A program made the translations under genes and the position numbers. Source: CAYNJG01 sp964397295 (lineage in GTDB: Bacteria > Planctomycetota > Planctomycetia > Pirellulales > Pirellulaceae). Taken from it: DNA of 64,000 nt. This document shows positions 51,573 through 60,153 of this stretch, piece by piece; the first letter of the stretch is position 1, and each line of letters opens with the position of its first letter. Under the pieces are notes generated by a model. It searched no databases. It was not told where the DNA came from and worked only from the letters and a program-made list of their open reading frames with translations. The DNA lies in the NCBI GenBank assembly GCA_964397295.1, contig CAYNJG010000010.1, positions 1 through 64,000 on the forward strand, read 5' to 3'.

Positions 51573-51905
51573 CTCGTGCCTCTTTTCTGTTCGACTGCGG
51601 TGAGTGATCAACGAGCGTTCGCAAGTTGCAGAGTTTTATTGCAACCAAACGATCGATGTCGGCGATTATAACCGGATATATCGGCAAGTGAAGACGTGCT
51701 GTCTTAAACTGCCCGCATTTAGCTTTGGACGCAACGTGTTGGCGGAAAGTTCCAGAGTACTTGGTGGGATACGACGACGTCACGCCATACGTGAAATCAT
51801 ACGAATACGCTAGTATCAACGCAAATTAAAACGAATTGCGATGCTGGCCGTCCACATCGCTGGGAACAAAATGGAAAGACGCACACACGATCGATCTCGC
51901 CTTCA
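51573..51905. promoter_or_regulatory. Divergent promoter region of MoxR operon and ankyrin gene
   Basis: This 333-base region lies between divergent genes and should drive the 17-kb operon leftwards and the ankyrin gene rightwards. Near the MoxR start is an inverted repeat GTTGCA (51625-51630) and TGCAAC (51640-51645) around GAGTTTTAT. It lies in the 5' leader or promoter of MoxR and could be an operator. No sure -35/-10 pair was found. Confidence 0.45.
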
Positions 51906-52745
51906 GTGCGTGTCCTACGTCGTTTTTGCGGTCGCAGTTCACAAGAAGAAAGAAATCAGTTGTCCGCGATTGTAAAAATTCTGCAAGCCTTGGATGAAGG
52001 CGACGTTGAACTGCTCGAGAGCGTAGAAGTCGACCAAGAATCGCTATCGGACGAGTCCGTACGAGTTGCCTTACGTCGTTCAGCAGAGCGAGTTGTCTGG
52101 CATCGCCTCGGCCATCGAGCCGCAATAAAAAAGGCGATAAATCTCGGTTTCACGTGCGACATTTGGACTGCATCCCGAGCCGGTTTGCTAGAAGAAGTTA
52201 AAAAACTGCTCACCGCCGATATCAGTTTGTTGAACGCTGAAGACGGCAACGGGAGGACTCCGCTTCAACGAGCTGCGTTGATCTACGGAGTCTGCGACGA
52301 GTGCGAGCAAGTTGTCGATTTTCTTTTGGAAGCCGGCGCCAAAGTCGACATCTTCACGGCGTGTACGTTCGGCATGGCCGACGTCGTCCATATTGAACTA
52401 GATCGCGATGTCGAACTTGTGAGTCAACGTCGCGAGGGATCGACGCCATTGAATTGGGCGGTCCGACCACGTCGCAACAACGATGCTGCACCAGAAATCT
52501 GTAAAGCACTTCTCGCCGCAAACGCCGACGTCAACGACGCCGATGAATACGAATCAGACATGACACCACTGCACCACGCCGCCGAGTGGGGACCGAAAAT
52601 CTGTTTGCAGCTAGTCGATTTGCTGATCGAAGCCGGAGCAGATATCAACGCGGAGGATGGTTCTGGTTGGACCGCTCTGAAGTACGCAAAAGACCGTGGC
52701 CGAAAAGAAATGGTCGAGCATCTGACTAAACTTGGTGCAAAGTAG
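51906..52745 (+). CDS. Ankyrin-repeat protein
   Basis: A soluble protein of up to 279 residues made of about five to six ankyrin units. The best ones are GNGRTPLQRAALIYGV, REGSTPLNWAVRPRR, DMTPLHHAAEWGPKI and GSGWTALKYAKDRGRKEMVEHL. The N-terminal 75 residues are charged and degenerate. It binds partner proteins, not known here. The first in-frame start is a GTG at 51906; a TTG at 51960, preceded by a purine-rich AGAAGAAAG, is an alternative that removes 18 residues. The DASS permease gene follows after 38 bases and may share the transcript. Confidence 0.85.
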   Translation: MRVLRRFCGRSSQEERNQLSAIVKILQALDEGDVELLESVEVDQESLSDESVRVALRRSAERVVWHRLGHRAAIKKAINLGFTCDIWTASRAGLLEEVKKLLTADISLLNAEDGNGRTPLQRAALIYGVCDECEQVVDFLLEAGAKVDIFTACTFGMADVVHIELDRDVELVSQRREGSTPLNWAVRPRRNNDAAPEICKALLAANADVNDADEYESDMTPLHHAAEWGPKICLQLVDLLIEAGADINAEDGSGWTALKYAKDRGRKEMVEHLTKLGAK

Positions 52746-52783
52746 TGGTGGCTTCCGCCCGCACTACAAAAGGGTAATCGAGC

Positions 52784-54391
52784 ATGCGCAAGAACAAACT
52801 TTGGGTAATGGTCGTTGTTGTTCTGATCGGTTGTGCACTTTGGTTTGTGACTCCGCCAAAAGGTTTGCAAGAAGCAGGTACGCTTGCCGACATTGCAAAA
52901 CAGGCGGACGTGCGTTTGTGGGAAGCGGATAGAATTCTCTCGTCCGGTGCAAACGAAACGTTCGAAGGTCTCGACGCCGCGGCGGTGATACGTGTAGGCA
53001 AAGCGGTGGCCACTGAGACGGAAAAACGTTTGTCGACCTCCACGGCAAGCAAGCCCTCGCCGCCAACTGTTCCAGGCCAACGCGCATGGAGACTCTTTGT
53101 CTTATTCGCCGCCACAATCGCGTTGATTCTTTGTGACGCGATGCCCATCTTCGTCGCGGCGATTGGTTCCCTCGCGATCGCGATCTTGACCGGAGTACTA
53201 ACGACCGCCGAAGGCTACTCGGGTTTCTCGGCAGGCTTCATCATTTTGATCGTTGTCGCGTTTACGATTGCGATCGGGTTCGCTAAATCAGGACTCGGCG
53301 AACGACTAGCGTACATGATCATAGGACGCTTCGGAAAATCGACGTTGGGATTGGCTTACTCTTTAGTCGCAACGGATGTTTTGATTTCGCCTGCGTTTCC
53401 AAGTAACACCGCGCGGTCGGGCGTGTTGTTTCCCATCGTTGATTCAGTCGCCAGAAGCAGTGGCTCGCCACCCGAAGCAGAAGCAAGAGGCAAGGTCGGC
53501 GCGTTTTTGGTTATGGCGAGCATCATTGGGCTTTCGCTATCGTCGGGGCTTTGGCTCACTGCGATGGCAGCCAATCCGGCCGGCGCAGAGTTGGCGTCGA
53601 AGTTGATCGGTGAAGAAGTTGACTTCCTTCGGTGGTTCGCTGCGTCTAGCGTTCCGACGCTGCTGGGTGTCGTGCTGCTTCCCTATTTGCTCTACCGAGT
53701 TTTCCCGCCGGAGGTCAAGCTAACTCCCAACGCACCCGAGACCGCAAAACAACGACTACGCGAAATGGGTCCGCCGTCACGTGACGAAAAAGTTATGGGG
53801 GGAGTGTTCCTCGTCATGATCGTTTTCTGGGCGTTGAAGGGAGTACTGGGCGTGGACAGCACCGCGGTCGCAATCGGAGGCCTGTTCGTGCTGATGCTGA
53901 CACGTGTGGTTTCGCTCGAGGATGTACGCGGGAGCAATGGGCCGACTACTTTCGTCTGGTTTGCTTCGCTCTACACGCTTTCCAAACACTTGAATGACTT
54001 CGGATTCATGCACTGGATAGGGCAGGGCGCGGCAGCGTGGGTTGCTCCTTTTTCTTGGCCAGTTGTGTACGTGTTGCTCGTCGTCGCGTATGTGTTGATG
54101 CACTACTTTTTCGTAAGCCAAACGGCGCACATGTTTGCCGTGTATCCGATTTTTCTTTCGGTCGGACTGGGAGCCGGCGTTCCTGGTGGATTGTTGGCGA
54201 TAATGCTGCTACTGGCCACGAACTTCTTTTCGCCACTAACTCCGCAAGCGAGTTCCGCGAACGCAATATTCGTTGGCAGCGGGTATTTAACTATGGGCGA
54301 AGTCTACAAATACGGCGGCATAACGGTGCTCGCGGCGACGCTGATCTATTTGGTCATTGGAACGCCGTGGATCATGTTCGTCGCGGGCTAA
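52784..54391 (+). CDS. DASS-family divalent anion:sodium symporter
   Basis: A 535-residue multi-pass permease of the SLC13/CitT-YbhI type. Family blocks include DVLISPAFPSNTARSGVLFPI, the SNT-type substrate motif; VFWALKGVLG; and NFFSPLTPQASSANAIFVGSGYL, the second SNT-like motif, followed by TMGEVYKYG. It should carry dicarboxylates such as succinate or malate, or sulfate, with sodium; the substrate is not fixed. An odd feature is the N-terminus: one hydrophobic helix (about 6-24), then a soluble segment of about 70 residues (EAGTLADIAKQADVRLWEA) before the permease core, which starts near residue 103. AGGG precedes the ATG. Confidence 0.92.
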   Translation: MRKNKLWVMVVVVLIGCALWFVTPPKGLQEAGTLADIAKQADVRLWEADRILSSGANETFEGLDAAAVIRVGKAVATETEKRLSTSTASKPSPPTVPGQRAWRLFVLFAATIALILCDAMPIFVAAIGSLAIAILTGVLTTAEGYSGFSAGFIILIVVAFTIAIGFAKSGLGERLAYMIIGRFGKSTLGLAYSLVATDVLISPAFPSNTARSGVLFPIVDSVARSSGSPPEAEARGKVGAFLVMASIIGLSLSSGLWLTAMAANPAGAELASKLIGEEVDFLRWFAASSVPTLLGVVLLPYLLYRVFPPEVKLTPNAPETAKQRLREMGPPSRDEKVMGGVFLVMIVFWALKGVLGVDSTAVAIGGLFVLMLTRVVSLEDVRGSNGPTTFVWFASLYTLSKHLNDFGFMHWIGQGAAAWVAPFSWPVVYVLLVVAYVLMHYFFVSQTAHMFAVYPIFLSVGLGAGVPGGLLAIMLLLATNFFSPLTPQASSANAIFVGSGYLTMGEVYKYGGITVLAATLIYLVIGTPWIMFVAG

Positions 54392-54471
54392 CCCTTGCTA
54401 TCCCAGCCAACCTGGTTTGCATCCGCAGAGCGAACGAATCATTTCGCGTCCCTCGGCGGTACCCAATGATG

Positions 54472-55749
54472 CTACTTGCCAATTCGGTAGAGCTGTGTTT
54501 CGGTCCGTAATAGAATCCCGGAATCAAGTGGAACCATCGACGCCAACGTTTGTTCTTTGACGTCGTTCTTCGCGAGTTCCTGATACTCGGACGACATCGC
54601 TTTGACGACCGTGCACGCGCCCTCTTCTGACAGAAAGTAGATGTTACCTTCGGCTATGAAGGGCGATGCCGAATGATCGTCGCCAAGGCGCTCTTTCCAA
54701 TGCAGCTTGCCCGTTGCGAGGTCACGGCAGGAGGCGATACCGCTATCGCTGACGAGGTAGACAGCGTTTTCGTGAACGACCGGCGATGGATTGTGCGGAA
54801 CAAACTTGTCTTCGCGCCACGCGATGTGAGTATCTGTGACATCGCCCTTTCCGCTAGGACGGATCGCCAACAATTCAGCAGGACCTTCGTAGCCCGTGCA
54901 AATCAAAATCAAACCATTTGCAAAAACGGGACGCGGGACGATCGACCATTTATCCGGATACTGAACGACCCACGTTTGCTCGCCCGTTTTCGGATCATAG
55001 CCGAACACTGCGTCGCTTGCGGCACTCACGAGCGTGGTCGTGCCGTCGACCTCGATCAACAACGGAGTGGAAAATGAAAACGTTCGGCCATCGAAGTCTT
55101 GTCGCTGAGTCTTCCAACGTTCTTTGCCGGAGTTCGCATCGAGAGCAATCACAAACGGGTCTTCTCCGCCGTCGCAGCTGAAGATCAGCAGGTCTTCGAA
55201 TAGCACGGGCGAGCCGCCACTACCGTGGACGGGTTTGTACTCGATCGTCTTCTTCCAGATTTCCTTTCCGGACAAGTCGAGCGCCGCGGTACCGAACGTT
55301 CCAAAGTGAACGTAAATTCGATCGCCGTGCATCAATGGCGTAGGACTAGCGTGACTGTTCTTTGGATGAATGCCTGTCTCCGGCGGAACCTGAAACACTT
55401 CAACGTTCCAAATCACGTCGCCGGTTTGTTTGTCGAGGCAAACTGTTCGAAGCGAGAATGCGTTTTCGACTTTCTTTTTGAATTTGCTCTCACTGGCAAC
55501 TTTTTCTTCGCCAATGGGCACGGCCGTCGTTAGGTAGATTCGATCTCCATCGACTACCGGCGAAGACCAACCTTTTCCGGCAATCTTTTTCTTCCACAAG
55601 ACGTTCGAATCGGGACCCCATTCAGTAGGAATGTTTGTCGCTGTCGTCGTGCCTTGCCCGGTTGGCCCTCGGAATTCAAGCCAGTCTTCTGCGTGAACTG
55701 CGGTGAGACACGTGGCAAAAAGTAGAGACACAAAAATGGTTGTCTTCAT
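54472..55749 (-). CDS. Secreted PQQ-like beta-propeller protein
   Basis: A 425-residue protein with a signal peptide (about 1-20, ending VHAED), then WLEFRGPTGQG, the typical opening of planctomycete PQQ-binding-like repeat proteins. Propeller blades follow with the recurring form W..D..D..Y/V (GWSSPVVDGDRIYLTTAV, SGKERWKTQRQ, TGKLHWKERL). They resemble quinoprotein alcohol dehydrogenases but lack visible PQQ ligands, so a binding or scaffold role is likely. ATG 55749 fits the signal peptide; the frame extends upstream without a leader. It follows the c-heme dehydrogenase gene by 52 bases on the same strand. Confidence 0.87.
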   Translation of the reverse strand: MKTTIFVSLLFATCLTAVHAEDWLEFRGPTGQGTTTATNIPTEWGPDSNVLWKKKIAGKGWSSPVVDGDRIYLTTAVPIGEEKVASESKFKKKVENAFSLRTVCLDKQTGDVIWNVEVFQVPPETGIHPKNSHASPTPLMHGDRIYVHFGTFGTAALDLSGKEIWKKTIEYKPVHGSGGSPVLFEDLLIFSCDGGEDPFVIALDANSGKERWKTQRQDFDGRTFSFSTPLLIEVDGTTTLVSAASDAVFGYDPKTGEQTWVVQYPDKWSIVPRPVFANGLILICTGYEGPAELLAIRPSGKGDVTDTHIAWREDKFVPHNPSPVVHENAVYLVSDSGIASCRDLATGKLHWKERLGDDHSASPFIAEGNIYFLSEEGACTVVKAMSSEYQELAKNDVKEQTLASMVPLDSGILLRTETQLYRIGK

Positions 55750-55801
55750 CTGTTCGTGTTTCGCAAAAGTGTATGTGGCTAGTTCTAGCGTTTGGAAATT
55801 C

Positions 55802-58426
55802 TTACTTCGTAAAATATTCATGCTGGTCATCGCCACCACTGATGACGTACGCAACCAAATCCAAAATCTCTTGCTTCGTCATGCGATTAAAGAGGCCGGT
55901 TGGCATCGCGGAAACGTTTGAGATTGACTGTTCTTCGATTGACTTGCGGTCTATGTTCACGCGTTGGTTTGGATCCGAAAGATCAGTGTTCAACGTCATC
56001 GTATCGCCGTTTAGATTGACAACCACGCCAGTGAAGACCTCACCATCGGATGTGAGCACCGTTGTTGCTGAGAACTGCTCATTGATCACCTTACTTGGAT
56101 TGACGACTTGATCAACTAGATCGTGCGGCGAGTACCGTCGACCGGCAGAGGTGAGATCGGGACCCGTCATACCGCCTTGATCGCGAAAACGATGGCAAGC
56201 ATAGCAACCGCTGGCGGCGAACATCTTACGTCCATTGACGAAATCGCGTTTCTTGAGATCCGTTTTGCAAGCCGCCGAAAGTTCGTCGAGCGTCCAATTG
56301 TTTTCGGGTCGTCCCGCAAATATCGCCCCTAGGTTTTCGAGCGCAGATTTTTTCTCTGGCTTCCTGGCGAGCAACTCCGCCATCGCTTCTCGATGTTCGT
56401 CGCTGAGTGAAGCAACCGCGTCGGTGCGTATGAATTCAATGAACTTTGCGAAGCTCGCGCCGCCTCGGTAGTTCGCCGCTTTCAAAAACCATTCAAAGTA
56501 GGCCGTTTGCAGTTCTGGAGTCCAGCCTTCGGTCAGAAATCGGATCGATCGAGCGTACTGCATTTGCTCCTCTTGATTCGGCGCGTCGGCAATCAGTTTC
56601 ATTGTCTTGCCGGCAACGGTTGGACACTGCAAATAGGCCAACGTCTCGCACAACAACCAATTCAACTCCGGAGTCTTCGCGGGATACATTGGATCAAAAC
56701 TTTCGACTAGCTTTGCAACCAGCGCATCATCTGGCATACCAAATCGGGTGAGAACGATCTGCGTTGCGCGATACAACGCCAACTGATTCTCCTGCGAAAG
56801 TTCAGAGGCATCGATTTCGGTGATCGCGGTAAGCAGTTTGTCTCGCATGGCAAGATCGACGTCCGGTGTGTCGTCGCTTCGATGCTTAGGGCACACTCCC
56901 GTCACACGCGCGAGTGCGAGCAAGGCCGTGATTTGCTTTTTTGGGTCGGATTCTTTGGACGCTCGATCAGCCCAGAGTTCAACATTCTGGTGCTCAATTG
57001 CTGTGCGCGCCGCAAAACGTATGAATCGGTCATGGTGCCCTAGATATGGCCAAGCGGCACCGACGGCCGCAGTATCCTGCTTGCCGTGAAACGCTTCCAA
57101 CGCATAACGTTCGGACCTAGCTGCGTTCTCTGTTGGCTGGGTATCGGCGAGCTCGGTCGACTCATTTCCAACGTAACTCACCCGGTACAGACCCGACTGA
57201 ACCCGACGACCGCCGATCGTAAAGTACATCGCACCGTCGCCTTGATGAATGATGGCATCGGTGATCGGCAGTGGTGCTCCCGTTACAAACTCTTCTTTCG
57301 TCGCCGTGTAGGTCGAACCGGACGGCTCGAGGTGAACGGCATAGAGTTTTCCCCAGCTCCAATCGAGCGCAAACAAAGCGTCTTGATATTTTGCGGGGAA
57401 CTTCGCGCCGTAGCCAAAGGTGACGCCCGTCGGCGATCCGGGACCAATGTCTAGCACCGGCGGAAGGTTGTCTTCGTAAAAGGTAGGACGTTTTCCAGCG
57501 CCGTTGCGCCAGCCAAATTCCGCGCCGCTCGTAACATGGCAGATTCGCGTGGGTCGGTACCACGGCGTGTTGAAGTCGTATTCCATGTCCGCGTCGTAAG
57601 TGAACAATTCGCCATCACGGTTCACGGCGGCGTCAAAGATATTTCGGAAACCGGAAGCGAATGCTTCGAATTCTTTTCCGTCCAAAGACATTCGGTAAAT
57701 GATCCCGCCCGGCGCGAGAACACCTCGATTGTGACCACGACCGTCTGGCATGCTCGGCAATAAATGGTCTTCACCCCATACTTGTCGGACCTGTGAGCTG
57801 TCGGCCAATTCAGGCGGCTTCGTGTTGTTACCGGTGATCAAGTACAAGGCTTTTCCGTCCGGCGTCGGCATGAGTGCATGGACGCCGTGGTCACTTTTTG
57901 AATGAACGTGATGCAGTAATTCAACTGCATCAAGCATGTCATCGCCATCGCTGTCGGTGATGCGGTACACACCTGACTTAATCTTCTGTTCGTAGTCATT
58001 CACACCGACATAAAGTGAGTCGTTCATCCACAGCATGCCGTTGACTGCGCGAATCGGCGCGGGAACTTTTTCGACGCCCGCTTGGGAAAGTGCCGTTCCT
58101 GGGGCGGGAGGCGTGATTCGATAGAGCCCGCCAAACTGATCGCTTACCAGCAGTCGACCCTTGCCGTCTTCGCAGAGATTGACCCACGATCCTTGGTCCG
58201 TGCCGGGAACAGAGTAGAGCAACTCGACCTTAAAACCATCGGCCGCCGTGATGCGGTCTATCGGTGTTGCTTTGTTGCCGCCCACCGCCGGGCCGACCAC
58301 CTTGGGCTTCGGTCTACGATTCTTTTTCTTGGTGGCATCTTGGGCGTGAGATGCGGACAAGAGCATGCTGGCCATCAAGGTCCAAACAATGATGATAGAA
58401 CGGAGAAGAGTGTTCTGCCTTATCAT
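55802..58426 (-). CDS. PVC-type membrane dehydrogenase with c-type heme
   Basis: An 874-residue protein with a signal peptide (about 1-28). A six-bladed propeller of the glucose/sorbosone dehydrogenase type lies at about 50-410 (GVHALMPTPDGKALYLITG; ALDWSWGKLYAVHL). A helical-repeat region follows at about 430-700. The C-terminal cytochrome c domain, special to planctomycetes and verrucomicrobia, has CYACH (741-745) binding the heme and Met841 in SAMPTGLFNRMT as probable axial ligand. It should oxidise a sugar or alcohol outside the cytoplasm and pass electrons to the respiratory chain. Substrate unknown. AGAAG precedes the ATG. Confidence 0.92.
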   Translation of the reverse strand: MIRQNTLLRSIIIVWTLMASMLLSASHAQDATKKKNRRPKPKVVGPAVGGNKATPIDRITAADGFKVELLYSVPGTDQGSWVNLCEDGKGRLLVSDQFGGLYRITPPAPGTALSQAGVEKVPAPIRAVNGMLWMNDSLYVGVNDYEQKIKSGVYRITDSDGDDMLDAVELLHHVHSKSDHGVHALMPTPDGKALYLITGNNTKPPELADSSQVRQVWGEDHLLPSMPDGRGHNRGVLAPGGIIYRMSLDGKEFEAFASGFRNIFDAAVNRDGELFTYDADMEYDFNTPWYRPTRICHVTSGAEFGWRNGAGKRPTFYEDNLPPVLDIGPGSPTGVTFGYGAKFPAKYQDALFALDWSWGKLYAVHLEPSGSTYTATKEEFVTGAPLPITDAIIHQGDGAMYFTIGGRRVQSGLYRVSYVGNESTELADTQPTENAARSERYALEAFHGKQDTAAVGAAWPYLGHHDRFIRFAARTAIEHQNVELWADRASKESDPKKQITALLALARVTGVCPKHRSDDTPDVDLAMRDKLLTAITEIDASELSQENQLALYRATQIVLTRFGMPDDALVAKLVESFDPMYPAKTPELNWLLCETLAYLQCPTVAGKTMKLIADAPNQEEQMQYARSIRFLTEGWTPELQTAYFEWFLKAANYRGGASFAKFIEFIRTDAVASLSDEHREAMAELLARKPEKKSALENLGAIFAGRPENNWTLDELSAACKTDLKKRDFVNGRKMFAASGCYACHRFRDQGGMTGPDLTSAGRRYSPHDLVDQVVNPSKVINEQFSATTVLTSDGEVFTGVVVNLNGDTMTLNTDLSDPNQRVNIDRKSIEEQSISNVSAMPTGLFNRMTKQEILDLVAYVISGGDDQHEYFTK

Positions 58427-58488
58427 GGTGCTTCTAATCTATTCGGATCGAGTGTGCTATTAACTTGTCGTGGGAAGCATCGACTTGA

Positions 58489-59388
58489 CTACACGACAAC
58501 GGTGCCTTCAGTCTCGGTAAGCTTACGGTAGAGTTCGCTCAACTTCAAACACAATGGTCCCGCGGATCCGGAGCCGATTGTCCGTCCGTCAACTTCCGTG
58601 ACGGGAGCGAGTTCGCCCATGGTTCCTGTGCAGAACACTTCGTCGGCCGCGTACATTTCGGCAAGCGTGATATTGCGTTCGTGGCAGGGAATTTCATTTT
58701 CACGACACAGCCTCAAAACTTTCATTCGCGTAATTCCGCCTGGACATGCGTAGACCTGCGACGTGCTGAGCTTTCCCTTTTCGACAATGAACAAATGCGT
58801 GGCGTTTGTTTCCGCAATGAAGCCACGCGAGTCGAGCATGATCGCATCATCAGCACCGCATGCTGTTGCTTGGATCTTGGCGAGAATTGAGTTGATTAGA
58901 TTGTTGTTGTGGATTTTTTGGTCGACGACGTCAGGATTTGGTCGACGGATGGACGACGTCATCATCTTCAATCCGGACTTGTCGTAGACCGGTTTCTTGA
59001 ACTCGGCCAGGATGATGAGCGTCGGGCCGAATTGGTTTAGCCGCGGGTCCATGCCCGATGTGATCTTTCGTCCCCGGGACAAAGTCAAACGAATGTGCGC
59101 TTCGTCGTACATGTCGTTCGCTTCAAGCGTCTTTGCAATTTCGGCAGTGATTTCTTCGTGCGAAGGAATCTGAGTGAATGCCATCGCGAGCGCAGATTCC
59201 CGCAGTCGATCGAGATGTTCGGTCAAACAAAAGATTCGCCGATCGTAGACACGGAGCCCTTCCCAAACCGCATCGCCGCCCTGCACTACCGAATCAAAAA
59301 CGCTCACTTTCGCTTCGTCGCGGTGGTAGAGCTGCCCGTCGATGTTGACTTGGATGTTTTCGTTGCGTGGATCGAATTTCTGCAGCAT
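58489..59388 (-). CDS. Class IV PLP aminotransferase (IlvE/Dat-like)
   Basis: A 299-residue cytoplasmic enzyme of fold type IV. The PLP lysine is K158 in DQKIHNNNLINSILAK, and the conserved FIAETNATHLFIV and EVFCTGTMGELAPV blocks bind the cofactor and phosphate. Substrates may be branched-chain amino acids, D-amino acids or aminodeoxychorismate. The motifs match the branched-chain-like group best but do not settle it. ATG 59388 is used; an in-frame ATG at 59448 lies within the preceding gene and adds residues not found in the family. It follows the sulfotransferase-like gene by 19 bases. Confidence 0.9.
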   Translation of the reverse strand: MLQKFDPRNENIQVNIDGQLYHRDEAKVSVFDSVVQGGDAVWEGLRVYDRRIFCLTEHLDRLRESALAMAFTQIPSHEEITAEIAKTLEANDMYDEAHIRLTLSRGRKITSGMDPRLNQFGPTLIILAEFKKPVYDKSGLKMMTSSIRRPNPDVVDQKIHNNNLINSILAKIQATACGADDAIMLDSRGFIAETNATHLFIVEKGKLSTSQVYACPGGITRMKVLRLCRENEIPCHERNITLAEMYAADEVFCTGTMGELAPVTEVDGRTIGSGSAGPLCLKLSELYRKLTETEGTVVV

Positions 59389-59407
59389 AGTGGCGGGTCC
59401 GAACGAC

Positions 59408-60127
59408 CTAGTGAAGGCGATGAGGGTAGAGTTGTTCGTATAGTTCAATGCATTCTTCGTGCACGCTTGCTAGTTCGTCTGGAACTTGGTCAGGCTTCGG
59501 ACGGTAGGGTGCGAATTTCGTAGTTGGATTCACTTTCTCGTACCAATACGGCGCCCAAGCGCCGTCCGTTTCGCGTGCCCCTGGCGGCCAACTCAGCATG
59601 GCATCATCAAACGGAATCGACAATGCCTCGCAAAGTGTTCGCAGAATCTTTGGTGGGTCGTCGAGCACGTCTTTCGAATCAATAACGTTCGGTAATGCGC
59701 CGGTCGATTCACGCAAACGATTGAACAGCTCCACTTGCTGTGGCAAGCCAGTATCGGCGGCAGTAGGTTGAGGAATAAACTCAATCAGCGACGTCAACAT
59801 CTCACGCGGATCGCGAATCAAAAAACAGTTTTCTAGCTGCGAAATCCAGGCATGATCAACGGCGGGTAACAAATGATGAGCCATTTGTTTTTGGTACCAA
59901 AACGTTTTTCCATCCGGAATCGGGCCAGTTAGGTACTCGGCGACAGTTTGCCAGTCGTGAGGCTGCGACGAAAGCGTTTCCGCTCGACCGGGATGATCGA
60001 GCCCGGTGCTACTCAAATAGAACGCATACAGCGGTTCATCAACAACCGTACAGTCGTCTCGATTCCCCCATGATCGCATCATCGCCGTTGAGATGTTGCG
60101 TGGCCCTGACCACATGGCAATACGCAT
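59408..60127 (-). CDS. Sulfotransferase-like P-loop protein
   Basis: A 239-residue soluble protein. The N-terminal MRIAMWSGPRNISTAMMRS contains a 5'-phosphosulfate-binding-like loop. VVDEPLYAFYLSSTGLDHPGR and ENCFLIRDPREMLTSL correspond to sulfotransferase-family segments, with RDPRE as the 3'-phosphate-type motif. Proteins of this kind are often adjacent or fused to class IV aminotransferases, as here, so both may act on one amino-acid-derived substrate. That pathway is inference. ATG 60127 is chosen because it begins the conserved block; the longer frame overlaps the RND gene stop. GAGAA is a weak ribosome site. Confidence 0.85.
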   Translation of the reverse strand: MRIAMWSGPRNISTAMMRSWGNRDDCTVVDEPLYAFYLSSTGLDHPGRAETLSSQPHDWQTVAEYLTGPIPDGKTFWYQKQMAHHLLPAVDHAWISQLENCFLIRDPREMLTSLIEFIPQPTAADTGLPQQVELFNRLRESTGALPNVIDSKDVLDDPPKILRTLCEALSIPFDDAMLSWPPGARETDGAWAPYWYEKVNPTTKFAPYRPKPDQVPDELASVHEECIELYEQLYPHRLH

Positions 60128-60153
60128 TTCGTTCTCACAATGCTGGCAGCATG

